The notes under the pieces are model-generated. The model had not been told where the DNA came from. It made no database searches and was given only the letters and a program-made list of their open reading frames with translations. A stretch of 64,000 nt of DNA from Sphagnum magellanicum (Eukaryota; Streptophyta; Sphagnopsida; Sphagnales; Sphagnaceae). The number at the start of each line of letters is the position of its first letter. The first letter of the stretch is position 1. The stretch lies in contig CM038914.1 of the NCBI GenBank assembly GCA_021904315.1, forward strand, positions 8,556,001 to 8,620,000, read 5' to 3'. Position numbers and translations under genes: made by a program. Positions 35,181 to 46,499 of the stretch are shown in pieces.

Positions 35181-36660
35181 TTTGGTGATTGGAACATAAA
35201 AAAATAAAATCACTTCATTTTGAATTTTTGATTTTGAATTTCACTTTTTGGTGAAATTTTGACAGTAAAAAAAAAAAAAGGCTGCTTGGTTGCAAAACCA
35301 TGACTCATTCACTTATTTTGTGGTAAATTTTTACATTTTGTCATGGGTCACTGTTCATTTGAACACCATTAGTGTTCACAGTTCATGTGTGAAAGAAGTG
35401 TTCATGTGTGAAAGAAGACTACAGACTAGGTAACTAGTAACTGGCGAGAGCTGCCTGGTTACTAGGACATGAACGGCAGTTGTGAGGATTGAGATGGCCC
35501 TTTTCATCCATTGCAGCAAAGGGTTATCATGGGACCAATGAGAGGCCAGGGTTGTACCTAGTCCTAACTGGTAGGTCTTGCTAATGAAATGAAGGTCACA
35601 AGGTTATGGCTTAAAACTGGGGACCTGAGAACCAATCAGGTTGTCCAGATCCTCACAAACAGCCGGCTGTGACTTTTACAAGTTGTTTGATTTTCACTGT
35701 CGAATATTTATTTTATTTTAAAGTTCCCATGTCCAAAATAAGGATCCTTTTATTTTACTTCACCCAAGAAAAAACTTGCTTTGAAGAAAATATTAAAAAA
35801 AAAATTCAACATTTCTGAAAATAATATTAATTAGTGCAGAAGAAGCTGCCAAGCTAGTACCCATTCTGTACGCAGCACTAACATTCAGCAGTTTTTGTCA
35901 AAATAGTTTAAAATTTTCATAATAGGATTCGGCAACTTTATTTTGAATATTAAAATTTTTTTGGCAGTCAAGAATAAATAATATATGAAGTGTGGGCCAA
36001 GGTGAATTGACCCCAAAACCCATTTAAATTGCTTATAATTTTTATAAATATTTATAAATATAATCTTCATAGATAAAATCAGGGTCCCTGAGTTCAAATC
36101 TATAATTTCTGGGGGCGTAATATGGCCATTTAAGTGGGTTTTGAGGTTTTTACCATGATCCCAATGTGGGGTCAATTCGCCCTGGCCGAAAGTGTGCACC
36201 TTACTTTTAGCATCTACAGTGGTAGTCTAATGGTAGGGAGTCTGTAAGTGGAGTACCAACCCCCCTCTTCATTGGTTCTTTCTGCCGTGTCGCCCACCTT
36301 TTTCTTTGCCGGTTCTCCCTACTTCCACGCTCAATATGTGACCCTGCACTGGACATTTTCGATGAGGTTCATCAGTCAGTGATCCACCGGAAGACTACTG
36401 GGACCCTGAAAAATAGCTTTCAGCGCCCTAGAGGAGGTCCTGGAACACAGTTAAAATGGTATCTATTCACTGCTCCCTGTTTCTGATTGACTAGATAGTT
36501 AAATCGGACCAAGTGAGTTTCTATTAGTAGTCTGCCACCCACTCGCAGGTCCAGTTTCTCTTTTATGGGTGGGGTTGGAAAAGAGTTAGGAACTAAAAAC
36601 TTGGACGTGAGAAATATTTTTGCAGGGTGACATACTGAGCGTTGGTGGAGATGCTCTTGA
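35181..36660. other. Intergenic, no gene recognised
   Basis: AT-rich to 36200. At 36205-36260 GTGGTAGTCTAATGGTAGGG resembles the head of the SINE at 36672, but lacks a box B. 36280-36640 is GC-richer without an identifiable domain. Confidence 0.4.
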
Positions 36661-36669
36661 CGGCGGTAG

Positions 36670-36770
36670 CCATTTTGTGGTCTAATAATGGTAGGGTCAA
36701 TTATTAGAGTTTAGTGCATTGCGAGTTCGATTCTTTAGAATCTCAACAATAGTAATTAAATTTTTTTTTT
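36670..36770 (+). mobile_element. tRNA-derived SINE-like head
   Basis: GTGGTCTAATAATGGTAGGG (36677-36695, box A-like) and GAGTTCGATTC (36723-36733, good box B) lie about 30 nt apart, as in a tRNA promoter. A T-rich stretch follows at 36760. Cloverleaf pairing was not found, so it is not a functional tRNA. Downstream, to 36925, TTTCTTCAGCCTTTCGTTTTCAGAATTAATTAA is repeated three times at 60-70 bp spacing. Confidence 0.45.
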
Positions 36771-37084
36771 CTTTGGCCTTTTCGATTTCAGAATGAATTA
36801 ATAATTTCAAATAAAAATAAAAATTCATTTCTTCAGCCTTTTTTTCAGAATTAATTAAAAATAATTAGTAATTAAAAATTTTCATTTCTTCAGCCTTTCG
36901 TTTTCAGAATTAATTAACAATAATAGTAGTTGTGTGTGGGGGCCTCCACATGGGCCGGTAAAAAGTGCTACGCACGTGATTGGGGGAAAGGGCACTCAGA
37001 GCGAGAGAAAGGCCAGAATCTCGTAAAAGCGGGCCAGAGTGAATAGTGAAGCAGCCCCCACCAGAACACCGTTCATTGGTTGCC

Positions 37085-37285
37085 TGTGACGACTCAGCCA
37101 TGACTCAGCGGTGGAAGATCCGCAACTGAGCTGGTTTCAGCTTGACTCAGCTGTGGAAGATCCTCAACTGAGCTGGTTTCGCCTTGACTCAGCTGTAAAA
37201 GATCTCAACTGAGTTAATGCCGGGTTTCATCGTCTCAACTTTGGATGAACTTCAACCTGAGTTAATATCTGGTTTCATGTTGGTA
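37085..37285. repeat. About 50-bp minisatellite (GACTCAGCTGTGGAAGATC)
   Basis: Three or four units contain TTGACTCAGC(T/G)GTGGAAGATCC(T/G)CAACTGAGCTGGTTTC. Within each unit GACTCAG and AACTGAG are roughly inverted, so each unit can fold. The last units (37200-37285) are diverged. Non-coding. Confidence 0.75.
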
Positions 37286-37488
37286 ACTCATTCTGTGCAA
37301 AGAAGGTCCTTATATCTAGGTACTTAAGTAGGAAAATAGATAACTACTAGTGTGGGGCTGTTCTTTACTTTTGTGAAGAACCCCTGGTTGCAATTTACCT
37401 TTGGTTACGATTTAAAAAAATAAATTTTTCAATAAATGGAACCCGGAATCCAGTTCAGGGTCTGGGTCTTCAAAAAGAAAATTTCAAC

Positions 37489-37715
37489 TTATGGTGCATT
37501 CACACTTGATGTTAAGTCAGTGTTAAATGAAAATCTAGGTGGCATCCTAGGTGGCACTCAATGTTAAATGGACCATAGCTCAATGTTAAGTGAATGCAGG
37601 TTTAACATACAAAAAACTTTCATGGCAACCTGGTGTAAGGCCTAAATGGCTAGCTAGCATGGTGTTACCGGACTCAACCCTAGAGTCCCTAACACCAAGT
37701 GTGAATGCACCTTTA
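37489..37715. mobile_element. PIF/Harbinger-type MITE, copy A (with TTA target duplication)
   Basis: The element spans 37492-37712 (221 bp). Terminal repeats GGTGCATTCACACTTG (37493) and its perfect complement ending at 37711 extend for about 24 bp with mismatches. TTA flanks both ends (37489-37491 and 37713-37715), the target duplication of PIF/Harbinger elements. The interior includes GTTAAGTCAGTGTTAA and AAATCTAGGTGGCATC, shared with the copy at 62908. No coding capacity. Confidence 0.85.
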
Positions 37716-37845
37716 GGTTCTGAAAATCAAACCAGGTTCTGGTTCAGTTTTGGGTAACCCATACTGGAACCAGTGATTGGTTACAAGTTAACCCATCCAG
37801 TTCTAGTCTTTTTTCCCAATTTATTTTTTCGAAAATTTGTTTCTG

Positions 37846-38700
37846 GTTCTAACCAGTGTTGGGCGGTTCTCATCTTTTTTTGGTGGTGAGAACCGGTCAA
37901 TTCTGGTTCACGATGTTATGAGAACCTGATTGATTCTCTAATATATTATTATTTTTGGGCTGGTGATGGCCAGTCAGGTTATCAAATTTTTATTTTTTCA
38001 AACTCACCCGGTTCTCAAATAAGGAGGTTCTCATATAGGTATACAACAACAACCAGTTTTCAAATCTGGTTTTCACAACCTGATTATTAAAATTTTCATA
38101 AATTAAAATCAGTTTTTAATAATTAAATAATAAATAATTAAACTACTTCGTCAAAGGAAAAGAGCAACACCATGTGACAAGAGTAACAGCAACATGAAAA
38201 GAATAAGGGCGCTGGGAAAAGCGTAATAATAATAAAGAGAAAAGTAATAGCAATAAAGAGAAAAAAGAAATGATGGGAGAAGAATAATAGCAGTTAAAAA
38301 AAAGGTAATAGCAATAAAGAGAGAAAATTATAAAGAAAGAAGAGTAATAGAAGTACTAGGAAAAAAAAGTAATAGCAAGAGGAGAAGAGTGACAGCCCCA
38401 AGTGAGAAGAACAAGAGGAGCCAATACCAGCAGGCCTATGTGAGAAGAAAAACAAGAGGAATCAATGAACCAAATTTGTTTAAGACCCTGAGAATTGGAT
38501 TTGGATTTTCATGTGAAAACCCATCCAGTTTCTTTTATAAAAAAAAATAAAATTTTGATTTTGGTTCTCCTAGTCGGTTCTCATGTGGGTGAGAACTTTA
38601 AGACCGATTTTCAACCCAGTTTTCACCCAAAATGAGAACAGTCGGTTCTTAATGTGAAAACCGAATCACCCAATGAGAACCGCCCAACTCTGGTTCGAAC
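37846..38700. mobile_element. Non-autonomous hAT-type element with 8-bp TSD, copy 1
   Basis: The element runs 37854-38692 (839 bp). Its ends are CAGTGTTGGGCGGTTCTCAT and, inverted, CAGAGTTGGGCGGTTCTCAT. The flanks GTTCTAAC (37846-37853) and GTTCGAAC (38693-38700) are an 8-bp duplication with one change. CAG-starting terminal repeats with 8-bp duplications are diagnostic for hAT. The inside is AT-rich with AGAAAAGTAATAGCAATAAAG repeats (38160-38420) and no transposase frame. GGTTCTCA words occur near both ends as subterminal repeats. Confidence 0.85.
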
Positions 38701-39289
38701 CCTCCAAACAGCATAACTGCCCAACAAGTAGATGGTCTTTACATTGGGTAAGGGCTGCTTTTTCCTGTCTACTTATTAGCAAGTAGCAGCCTGATTGCAG
38801 GTTGCTAGTAAGTAGGCAGTAAAAAAAAGAAAAAGAAAAAGCAACTGAGCTAACTACCATGGTTAGCCAAGGGAACTGAAACGCAACAGAAAAAACTATT
38901 TACAGACCACTTTCCATCCATCTTTCATCATGTACTGGTGGGTGCTGGTTTACTGTGGCCGTGAGACTCGTTATCAGCAGCCAAGTCTCAGTATTGTGTC
39001 GCTGGACGAGGAGTCTTCTTTCTTCTTTTTCTGCATCTCCTTCTTAGATCAGCAGCCAACTCTCCTCAGGGTGTGTCTCTGGACGAGCTCGCTCAACTGT
39101 CGGTGATATTGCTCATCTCATCATCAAGCTACATGTGATCTGCTCCTCCTCCCCTAACTCTCCTTGTGTTCTCTTCGAATTTCGCCACTGGAAAAATATT
39201 TACAAGAACTTGGCTGATCAAAATATTTACAAGAAAGATCAGTAGAAGGTGGTGGCTGTGGCGGTTGTTGTTGTTGTTGTTGAGGATAT
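38701..39289. other. Intergenic, no gene recognised
   Basis: Mixed composition. GAGTCTTCTTTCTTC and CTCCTCCTCCCC stretches at 39005-39160 give low-complexity frames only. Confidence 0.4.
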
Positions 39290-39775
39290 CGGTCTCTTGC
39301 ATTGCGTATGCTTCTTGGGAATATGTTTTTTTAAAGGAAATTTATCTCTTTCATTTCGCATGTTGAAAGAAAGATCAGTAGAAGGTGGTGGTGGAGGGGA
39401 TGATGATGATGGTTGTTGTTGTTGTTTGTTGAGGATCATAGGTCTCTTGCACTTCGCATTCTCCTTGGGATTTTTTTCTATTATGGGGAGTGAAGGTCTC
39501 TCGCATTTCGCATTCTTCTTGGAAGTGTTTGTTCTCAAGTGAAGTGGTCTTTTGCTTTTCGCATTCTTCTTGGGAATGTTTTGTTTTCGAGGAATAAGTG
39601 GTCTCTTGCATTTCGCGTTCTTCTTGGAAGTGTTTGTTCTCAAGGGAAGTGGTCTTTAGCATTTCGCATTCTTCTCGTGAGTGTTTGTTTTCCGAGGAAA
39701 GTGGTCTCTTGCACTTGGTATTCTTCTTGTGAGTGTTTGTTCTCGAGGGAAGTGGTCTCTTGCATGTGTCACGGT
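39290..39775. repeat. About 53-bp minisatellite (GGTCTCTTGCATTTCGCATTCTTCTTGG)
   Basis: Eight or so units contain GTGGTCTCTTGCATTTCGCATTCTTCTTGGGAATGTTTGTTCTC with a mean spacing of 52-53 bp. Both strands stay open for over 130 codons in some frames, but the period is not a multiple of three and the peptide (KCKRPL...NTSKKNA) shifts frame from unit to unit. It is therefore treated as non-coding. It lies 0.9 kb upstream of the ABI3-like gene. 39776-40419 has no supported feature. Confidence 0.8.
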
Positions 39776-40647
39776 TTGGGAGCCGGGTTGGGGTTGTAAT
39801 GCAAAGTTCGCTGTCGAAGTGGCGTGGTATGGGATCAATGACGATGGTTTGCTTGTTGGTTTTGCAGCTTGCATAAGACATTCCTCCTTCCTTTTCTGCT
39901 ATGATATGAGTTGGTACCTGAAGAAAAAAACAGTCGAAAACAATCGAAGGGAGCCTGCTCCCCGATTTGAGAACTAAGTAGACGTGAGACCTAAGTCATA
40001 TGTTATCGGGTTTCGAACTAGGGAGAAGATTTTTCATGTAGACTTCTGCAGTTACAAGCTTGGGGAGATCATGCAGAGTGCACACACTTGCGACTAAACA
40101 TGGTGAGGGCATGGGTCTCACAGTCTCACCCTACATAAATTTTGTGTTGAGCTACGGTTTCTTTGAATATGTGGGGGCTCCAAACATGTCAATAGGATCA
40201 GGGTCATCATGAATGCTTTTGAATGATTTACAACATTAGTACAATTTTTGAGACAAAAACATGAAAAATTCAGCGTTACGTTTGCTTTGGCTCCTATTGC
40301 TATGACTGCACCCGCGGGTATTTTGTAACTTCTAGCTGTTGACGTTTCGCTCACAGTCAGGCCGCTTATAGTCTGATGATGATGACCTTGCAAGAGTTGG
40401 GCCTGATGATCGTTAGCAGGTTCAAAAGACAGAAAGACCCAGGGTGCTGCTGAGCCAAGTGGAATCGCCAAGAGGAGTATTGGCAGGGCCAGGGTGGGCA
40501 GATCTAGCATCGGCACTCGAAGATTTGAAGGAAAGAAACTCCAACGCAGCAGCGGGAGCTGGTCGAAGAGGAAAAGAAGAAGCTCGGTTGACATCATGCC
40601 CGGCTCCGGACACCACATCCAGCTTGTTGTCTCCAGATTTCCACCAA

Positions 40648-43605
40648 ATGTCGCATCCAGCAGCAGGAGGTCCACGGACTGAGCTGGGAAGTGGCAACTT
40701 CAGTATGGAACTGGGATCTGTATCCTACTCCAGAACTCCATCTCCTAGCAACAACTCAAGAGCCTCTGCAGATCACTACTATGATCATGACCCTAATCAC
40801 CTCTCTCCTGATGATATTTCTTTCCTTCATGATGGCACGGTGCGCGCCATGTTCAAGAAGATCCTAGTGAATGAAGCTTTGATGAATCAGGCTATTGAAA
40901 GACTTGGGGGTGGAGGAAAAGGTATGAAGGGTTTGATTGGCTACATCAAGTTGTGGGTTAGGCAGACCAGGAGCGTAGAATCTTCAGTTTCTCTTCAGTG
41001 TAGGGAGAATCTTGAAACCCTACAACAACAACATGAAGTACCAGAATCATCCCAAGGTCCTTCAACTGTTTCGGATCACAGTAATGCCAGCAGCCCACAT
41101 GGGCATCATGCACAAACCACTATGTGGTTGGAACATGGAACTGATAGATCCGAAGCTAAGAACAGCAGCAGCAGCAGTTTGAAGAGGCCATTTCCTTTTG
41201 AGCCTCTTTGTCAATCTGCAGATGGCGCCTATTTTCCTCATGAGTCAAAGGTTCACAGGCTTTATGGAGGTGCATTTTCCAATATGGAAATCAATTCTGG
41301 ATTCAGTACAAGGGAGCAGCTGGTCAGTTCCATAACAGGGGAAGAACTGACAACAACGCCCCCCCCCACTGTGAGTACTTCTGGTATGAATCCAATGAAT
41401 TCACCACAAGGCACATTTGCCTACAACAACAACATGGTGAATCGACCAATGGCTTCTTCTCTGCTGCTGACGGGCTCAAGATTTGGACTTGATGCTGACA
41501 ATAATTCCAATTTGTCTCCAGCAGCCAACAATCGTGCAGCACGCAAGAATCGATTGGTTCAGCAGCGCCAGGCCTTAGTTTCTTCCAATGTGAGTCAGGT
41601 TGCTTCACCCCTCTTTAGGTTGTGGATTTTTTATGGATGGGCTTACCAGATGGTGCTGGAGGAATTAGGGCATGTCAGGGCAACTCTGAAATTCTCCCAA
41701 GGCCAGACTCTGCTATTCTGGATTAAATAACCCACACCTTTCACCCTTGCAATTCATGACAAAGATATGGTGTGAATTGCATGCGGGCAGGGTTCACTCA
41801 CACACCAAGGACTGCAATTCACTGAATTGCATCATCCTACACATGTAGGATAACATCTTCCAGTTCCATGCCCAGTTTTACTGGAAAAGGTAACAGCCTG
41901 AGAGACAATCCAAATTTATTTGGGCCTTATTAGAGCATCAGAGTTTACTCACTGTTTGTAAGAGGATCCAGTGATGAAGCCCTAGATGCTCTAGTGGTGG
42001 ACAGATTCGTAGATTTTGGTAGCAAACTGGGCTTGTAAAGGCTTATATGGGTCAAGGATACTGTATCAGACTGTAGATGTATCTTACAGCCTGTACTGAC
42101 GTGTGTCCTTGTTGTTTTTGTGTGCAGGTGTGGAAGACAGATTCTCTGTTTCTTTTGTTTCAGAAAGACTTACGGCCCAGTGATGTTGGAAGTCTAGGTC
42201 GAATTGTTTTACCCAAGGTCAGAGATTCTTCTTTGCTGAAGTTTGTTGCTCTCTCATGGATTGATATATTTTCGTGGGGAAGATTTCTCATTTGGCAGCT
42301 TGGTTTTGTGGTATAGAAGGAGTCTGAAACTCATTTACCGTATCTCACATCCAAAGATGGGATTCTCGTTTCCATGGACGACTTTGACACTGGCATGGCT
42401 TGGAGTTTCCGATACAGGTGAGCACCTGCCATCAAATAGTGCACTGACCTATGGTTCTTGTTTGTGTTTTCAAACTGTTAATAGTGTTAGCTATGGCTGG
42501 GTGGATGCTGTTGCAAGCATCTGTGAAGAAGAGGATCTTGAAACATGTTTGGTTGGGTATCTGAAGAGCATCTTGATAGCAAACTTTTGAATATGTTGAT
42601 ATCAGATGATATGTGGTCAATTTATTGATTTTGGTGGGTTTGCAGATACTGGCCAAATAATAGAAGCCGCATGTACTTATTAGAGAATACTGGTGAGTTT
42701 TTAATTTTCTATGGAGTGCTGTCCAATCTGGCAGAGTTGTTGATTATTTTTCATGGATAGGCTTGAATCAGCTCTCTTCTTAGCCTAAACCCTAAACCCT
42801 AAATGACATAATTATGTGCTTACAGGAGAGTTTGTGAAAATGCATGATCTGGAACGGGGAGACCTTCTAACCATTTACAGAAATCCACTAGGCAACTTTG
42901 TAAGTTGTCCCTCACTTCCGTTGTTGTGAAATGCATTTTGAGGCTCTTATTTGTGTCAGATCAGAAAGATGATTTGTGGGCTCACTCTCTGATTTGAGGA
43001 TGAGTCTGGAACGTTGTGTCAGTCTGTTGGTTTTGATGCATGTTGACACTCAAAGCAACAAATCCTGTAACTTCCTTACCTGTTATTGTTGTCAGTTGAT
43101 GGCTACTTTGAGGATCTTTCACTGGTTGGCTAGACAGACCCCTTGTGAGTAAACATAAGGTATGCAACAACATTGTTCTGTATCAACTGCAAACCATGAA
43201 GATCCTTAATTTGCTGGTATGCAGGTGATCAGAGGCAAAAAGAATGGTTGTTCAGAGACCTTTGTGCCTACTGGAGTTCATCTGCCATATGACTTGCCTA
43301 CCATGGTTTTCTCTGAGGGAAAGTCTGTGAAGGTGGAGGAGATATGTGATGGGAGACTCCATTCGAATGTCCCAATTGAGGGGTTTGGTATGGTGGAGCC
43401 ATTTGATACTTTTTTACAGGATATGATGCAGGGGATTCAAAATGAATGTGAACAACATGGTGAACGAGGGCTGCAGCGGTTGGAGCGATTTGCTACCTTG
43501 GATTCTGATGTTTATGTCAATGACAGTTTTGGGTTGATGGCTGCAGAGGATGCTGTTTCACAACTGGCTGCCAAGGGAGCTGGCAAGTTGAAATACAGTT
43601 CTTAG
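40648..43605 (+). CDS. ABI3: ABI3/VP1-like B3-domain transcription factor
   Basis: Six exons have consistent GT-AG borders: 40648-41589, 42128-42217, 42317-42417, 42646-42692, 42826-42899 and 43225-43605 (TAG stop). From the first in-frame ATG this gives 544 residues. The frame stays open upstream to an acceptor-like CAG at 40419, so an earlier exon and a longer N-terminus are possible. Residues 80-104 (QAIERLGGGGKGMKGLIGYI...WV) match the ABI3/VP1 segment before B2, and 297-308 (AARKNRLVQQRQ) match the basic B2 motif. The B3 DNA-binding domain covers about 322-426: KDLRPSDVGSLGRIVLPK, ESETHLPYL, RYWPNNRSRMYLLENTGEF and GDLLTIYRNPLGNFVIRG. B3 proteins of this class bind the RY element CATGCA and, with bZIP partners, control abscisic-acid and desiccation responses. 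The C-terminal 115 residues are not conserved to my knowledge. Confidence 0.88.
42784..42805. repeat. Telomere-type repeat inside an intron
   Basis: CCTAAACCCTAAACCCTAAATG, about three CCCTAAA units, ends 20 bp before the acceptor of exon 5 of the ABI3-like gene. It would lie in the pre-mRNA near the polypyrimidine/branch region. Confidence 0.8.
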
Positions 43606-44330
43606 AACTGCACATTCTGTACTGTGCATCCCTGGAGGATTCCTGCATGACCTTCTTCCTGGGTACAACTGCAACATTGACTGCCTAGGCTGCTGGCAGC
43701 ACATCCAGAACTGAATGCAACCTGATGACTCCTATAATTCTGGAAAACAGCAGAGGGTTCAGAGGAGACAACAGAGGAAATATGGGGATGTCTCTGATGG
43801 GAGTTATGGCTGCTTCCTGTGCTGTTGCAAAGGCTGACTGTTGACAAGCACCAAGTGTCAAAATCTCAAGAAAATTCAGGCCAATTATCTCTCTCTCATG
43901 GCCTTGGCTTTATGATCCTTGGTTGTGCAGAAGAAAAACTTTGTAACTATACAGACATTGTCCTGCCACTTGGGAGTCGTTTCACAAAAGACTAATAAGT
44001 TTATGAGAAATTAGCATGGTAGTTTTCCTTGGATTGCCAAACATCTTTAAATAGCTGATTTGTTTCCAATTCTACCTCTCCTGGTACAAAACAGTGGACA
44101 TCATACTGGAGGTACATGTAGTGATCTAATACAGGAATATAGATATGTATAGTCTGGAAGCATTGCCAGATCGACAATCTTGTCCCTGGGAATTGTGTTG
44201 ACACCATGTTCTCTGGATGACAATCCAGAACTCTAAATGTCCTTTTGATTTGTCTTACTCACCTATTGCCCACAGGCATTATATTAGTTTCAAAAGTTTG
44301 CAGATCAAGCCATTCACTATCTCTATTGGA
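43606..44330. other. Intergenic; 3' flank of the ABI3-like gene
   Basis: Probably contains the 3' UTR. No further gene, repeat or element is recognised. Confidence 0.45.
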
Positions 44331-44334
44331 CACA

Positions 44335-44520
44335 CCAGACAGCACATACAAAAGATCTGGCCCTATTGTGCGGTAGCCACTATATTTATTTCAAAAGTTT
44401 GCAGCACATACAAAAGATCTGGCCCTATTGTGCCATAGCCACTATATTTATTTCAAAAGTTTGCAGATCAATCCATCCATTATCTTCCATTGGACACATC
44501 AGACAGCACATACTGAAGAT
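44335..44520. repeat. About 60-bp tandem repeat (CATACAAAAGATCTGGCCCTATTGTG)
   Basis: Two good copies and flanking partial copies of AGCACATACAAAAGATCTGGCCCTATTGTG(C)(G/C)(G/A)TAGCCACTATATTTATTTCAAAAGTTTGCAG lie at about 44340, 44400 and 44505. The short open frames here are repeat artefacts. 44521-45434 holds no supported gene, and its right end is probably the 3' UTR of the LYR gene. Confidence 0.75.
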
Positions 44521-45434
44521 CTGGCAATCATGGTTTCCAATAATGCTGACAGCTACTAGGATCACCCAGGTGGCTCAACATCTCTTGAGATTAGATAGAA
44601 GGTAATTTTCAGCTGTTCAGAAGAACATTCATGGAACCCGAATTGACAACATTTAGGGAGAATGGTTTCCAAGAAGTATTCATAGACATGGTAATGATAA
44701 AAGGAGGGAGAAAATCTGGTTCAGCTGAGAATATTCTCTAGAGATCTCCTGGATTTTTTGATGGTTATATTTTGATCATCAGAGAAAGGGAAAGAAATCA
44801 AGAATCTTGGGGGTCCCTTTGAGCTTCAAATTTGTTGTGATTTTACAAGACAATCTGTGGGCCAAAGGACTCTGAAACCTTTGCATTGGTCTTTGTTGAA
44901 TTTCCAATCCAAAGAAGAGCACGCCTTGAGGCCAGCCACATGACCACAATTTATGTCTAGAGACATTTACTGAAATGGATGTCAGTTTCAGAAAGAGCAA
45001 AAGATATGCGATGTCCAATGGCTGAAAGTGGCTACTCAGGGGTGTGCAGGACTTTCAGAGGTAGAAATTGACACCCACCAAAAACACAGAGAGAAGTCAC
45101 AACTCAATTCCACAAAATTGAAAACAACAGGCCCCACATTCTGATAGAAGACAAAGCTGATCAGAATGACTTGTATGAGAGAAAACCAAGAGTAAGAATA
45201 AGACTGGTAGAAGAAAGATGGCACTCAATTTCCTTAACACAACAATCTTAAGGTCACAAAGCTATCTATCCCCAGCGACTTGTCGGATTTGAATAAACAT
45301 TCAGACACCTGGAGGGTTCCATACCCATCACAAATCAGTAACCAAGAGTCAAAACACTATAAGGAACAGTTTACAATAAAAGTGTTCAATATAACCATGA
45401 TACAAACTTGTTGATAAGTATGGAATATCTCTCT

Positions 45435-46459
45435 TCAAGTGTTGCTCTGAATAGGTTCCTCAGTACAAATCCTCCTTAACTTATCAGCCACAGCTTCATC
45501 CATTCCATACTGCATGCAAGAAGATACTATCAACCACTTGATAAACAGCTTGATTGTTAGTCACGCAAAAATGTGCATACTTTGAAAGCACATCCTTGGG
45601 ACTAACACATCCTGAAAAATGCAACTCACCACCACATCTGCCAAGCATCATGCTTATGCAGTTCACCTTTCAACACTATGCTACTAATGCTGCGCACTGT
45701 TGAAAAGTTAAGCTAGTAAATTGAATAAGTAAAGCACCTGATAGATCTACCCTGAAATCACAAGCAGGCAAAATGATATTCCGAAACTTTGATGCCAAAA
45801 ATGACCTGATTCTCATCATATGGGACTGAATGGATGACCACAAACAGCTTCCCTTGCTAGGGGAAAATTGACAAGAAGATGTCTGGAAAGTCTACCACAC
45901 ATGGCAAGAAATATACAGTGTAAAAGGCGAATCTACGGAGTCTACTTACCGAGGAATGGTATAGTGCCAGAAACCTCAAACCCTAACCCTGATTGTCATA
46001 ACTGCGCACAGGTCGATCATTTCACGGATCTAATTTCGCTACAGAGCTTTTCTAGAGGCCAGAAATCTGTCAACTAATCGGGTAGCACAAACAAAGCAGT
46101 ACTGGAATCAATTCCCTCGCATTCAACCTACAGATATAGAGTGGCACCGACTGAAGACGGAAAGAGAAAGGCGGAAACGAAAAAAATCAATGACAAACAG
46201 GAAGCAGAAAAAGCGAGAAAAAGCGAGAGGGAGTCAAGTTCGTATGTTTTATGGGTCCTAACCTTATTACCTTACGGAGCACCCAGCAGGAGTGATGATG
46301 AGCACGGAGCAGCAACGAACGAATGACGGACGGGTCTTTCTCTTGGCTATAGGTGACGAAATTCTCCCGTGCGAATTGAGAGTAGTAGGAGCGCGTACGA
46401 GGAGGCAAGTGCCTGATAAGCTTCATCACCTCCGCATACGCATGCACCACTGCCTTCAT
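45435..46459 (-). CDS. LYR-motif protein (mitochondrial, At3g19508-like)
   Basis: Two minus-strand exons, 46459-46271 and 45509-45435, flank a 761-bp GT-AG intron and join in phase 0 to give 87 residues. Exon 1 starts at an ATG and reads AYAEVMKLIRHLPPRTRSYY, then ARENFVTYSQEKD and AHHHSCWVLRK. Exon 2 reads YGMDEAVADKLRRICTEEP and ends in TGA. Length, the LxRLLPxxTRxYYxxYARENFV core and the WVLxKY junction match small plant LYR (Complex1_LYR) proteins. LYR proteins are three-helix mitochondrial adaptors that help iron-sulphur transfer or assembly of respiratory complexes through acyl carrier protein. The LYR tripeptide itself is degenerate here (AYA / LIR), as in this subgroup. The upstream 350 bp are full of AAACCCTAA-type telo-boxes, which are common in promoters of plant mitochondrial and translation genes. 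Confidence 0.82.
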
Positions 46460-46499
46460 CTCTCCCTCGTATCTCCCTCGCCCCTCCTGCTTGCGCAGA

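Noticed and set aside
39239-39881. Lys/Arg-rich minus-strand protein of 134-168 residues
   Set aside because: Translation of a 52-53 bp minisatellite whose period breaks the frame between units; no start context or domain.
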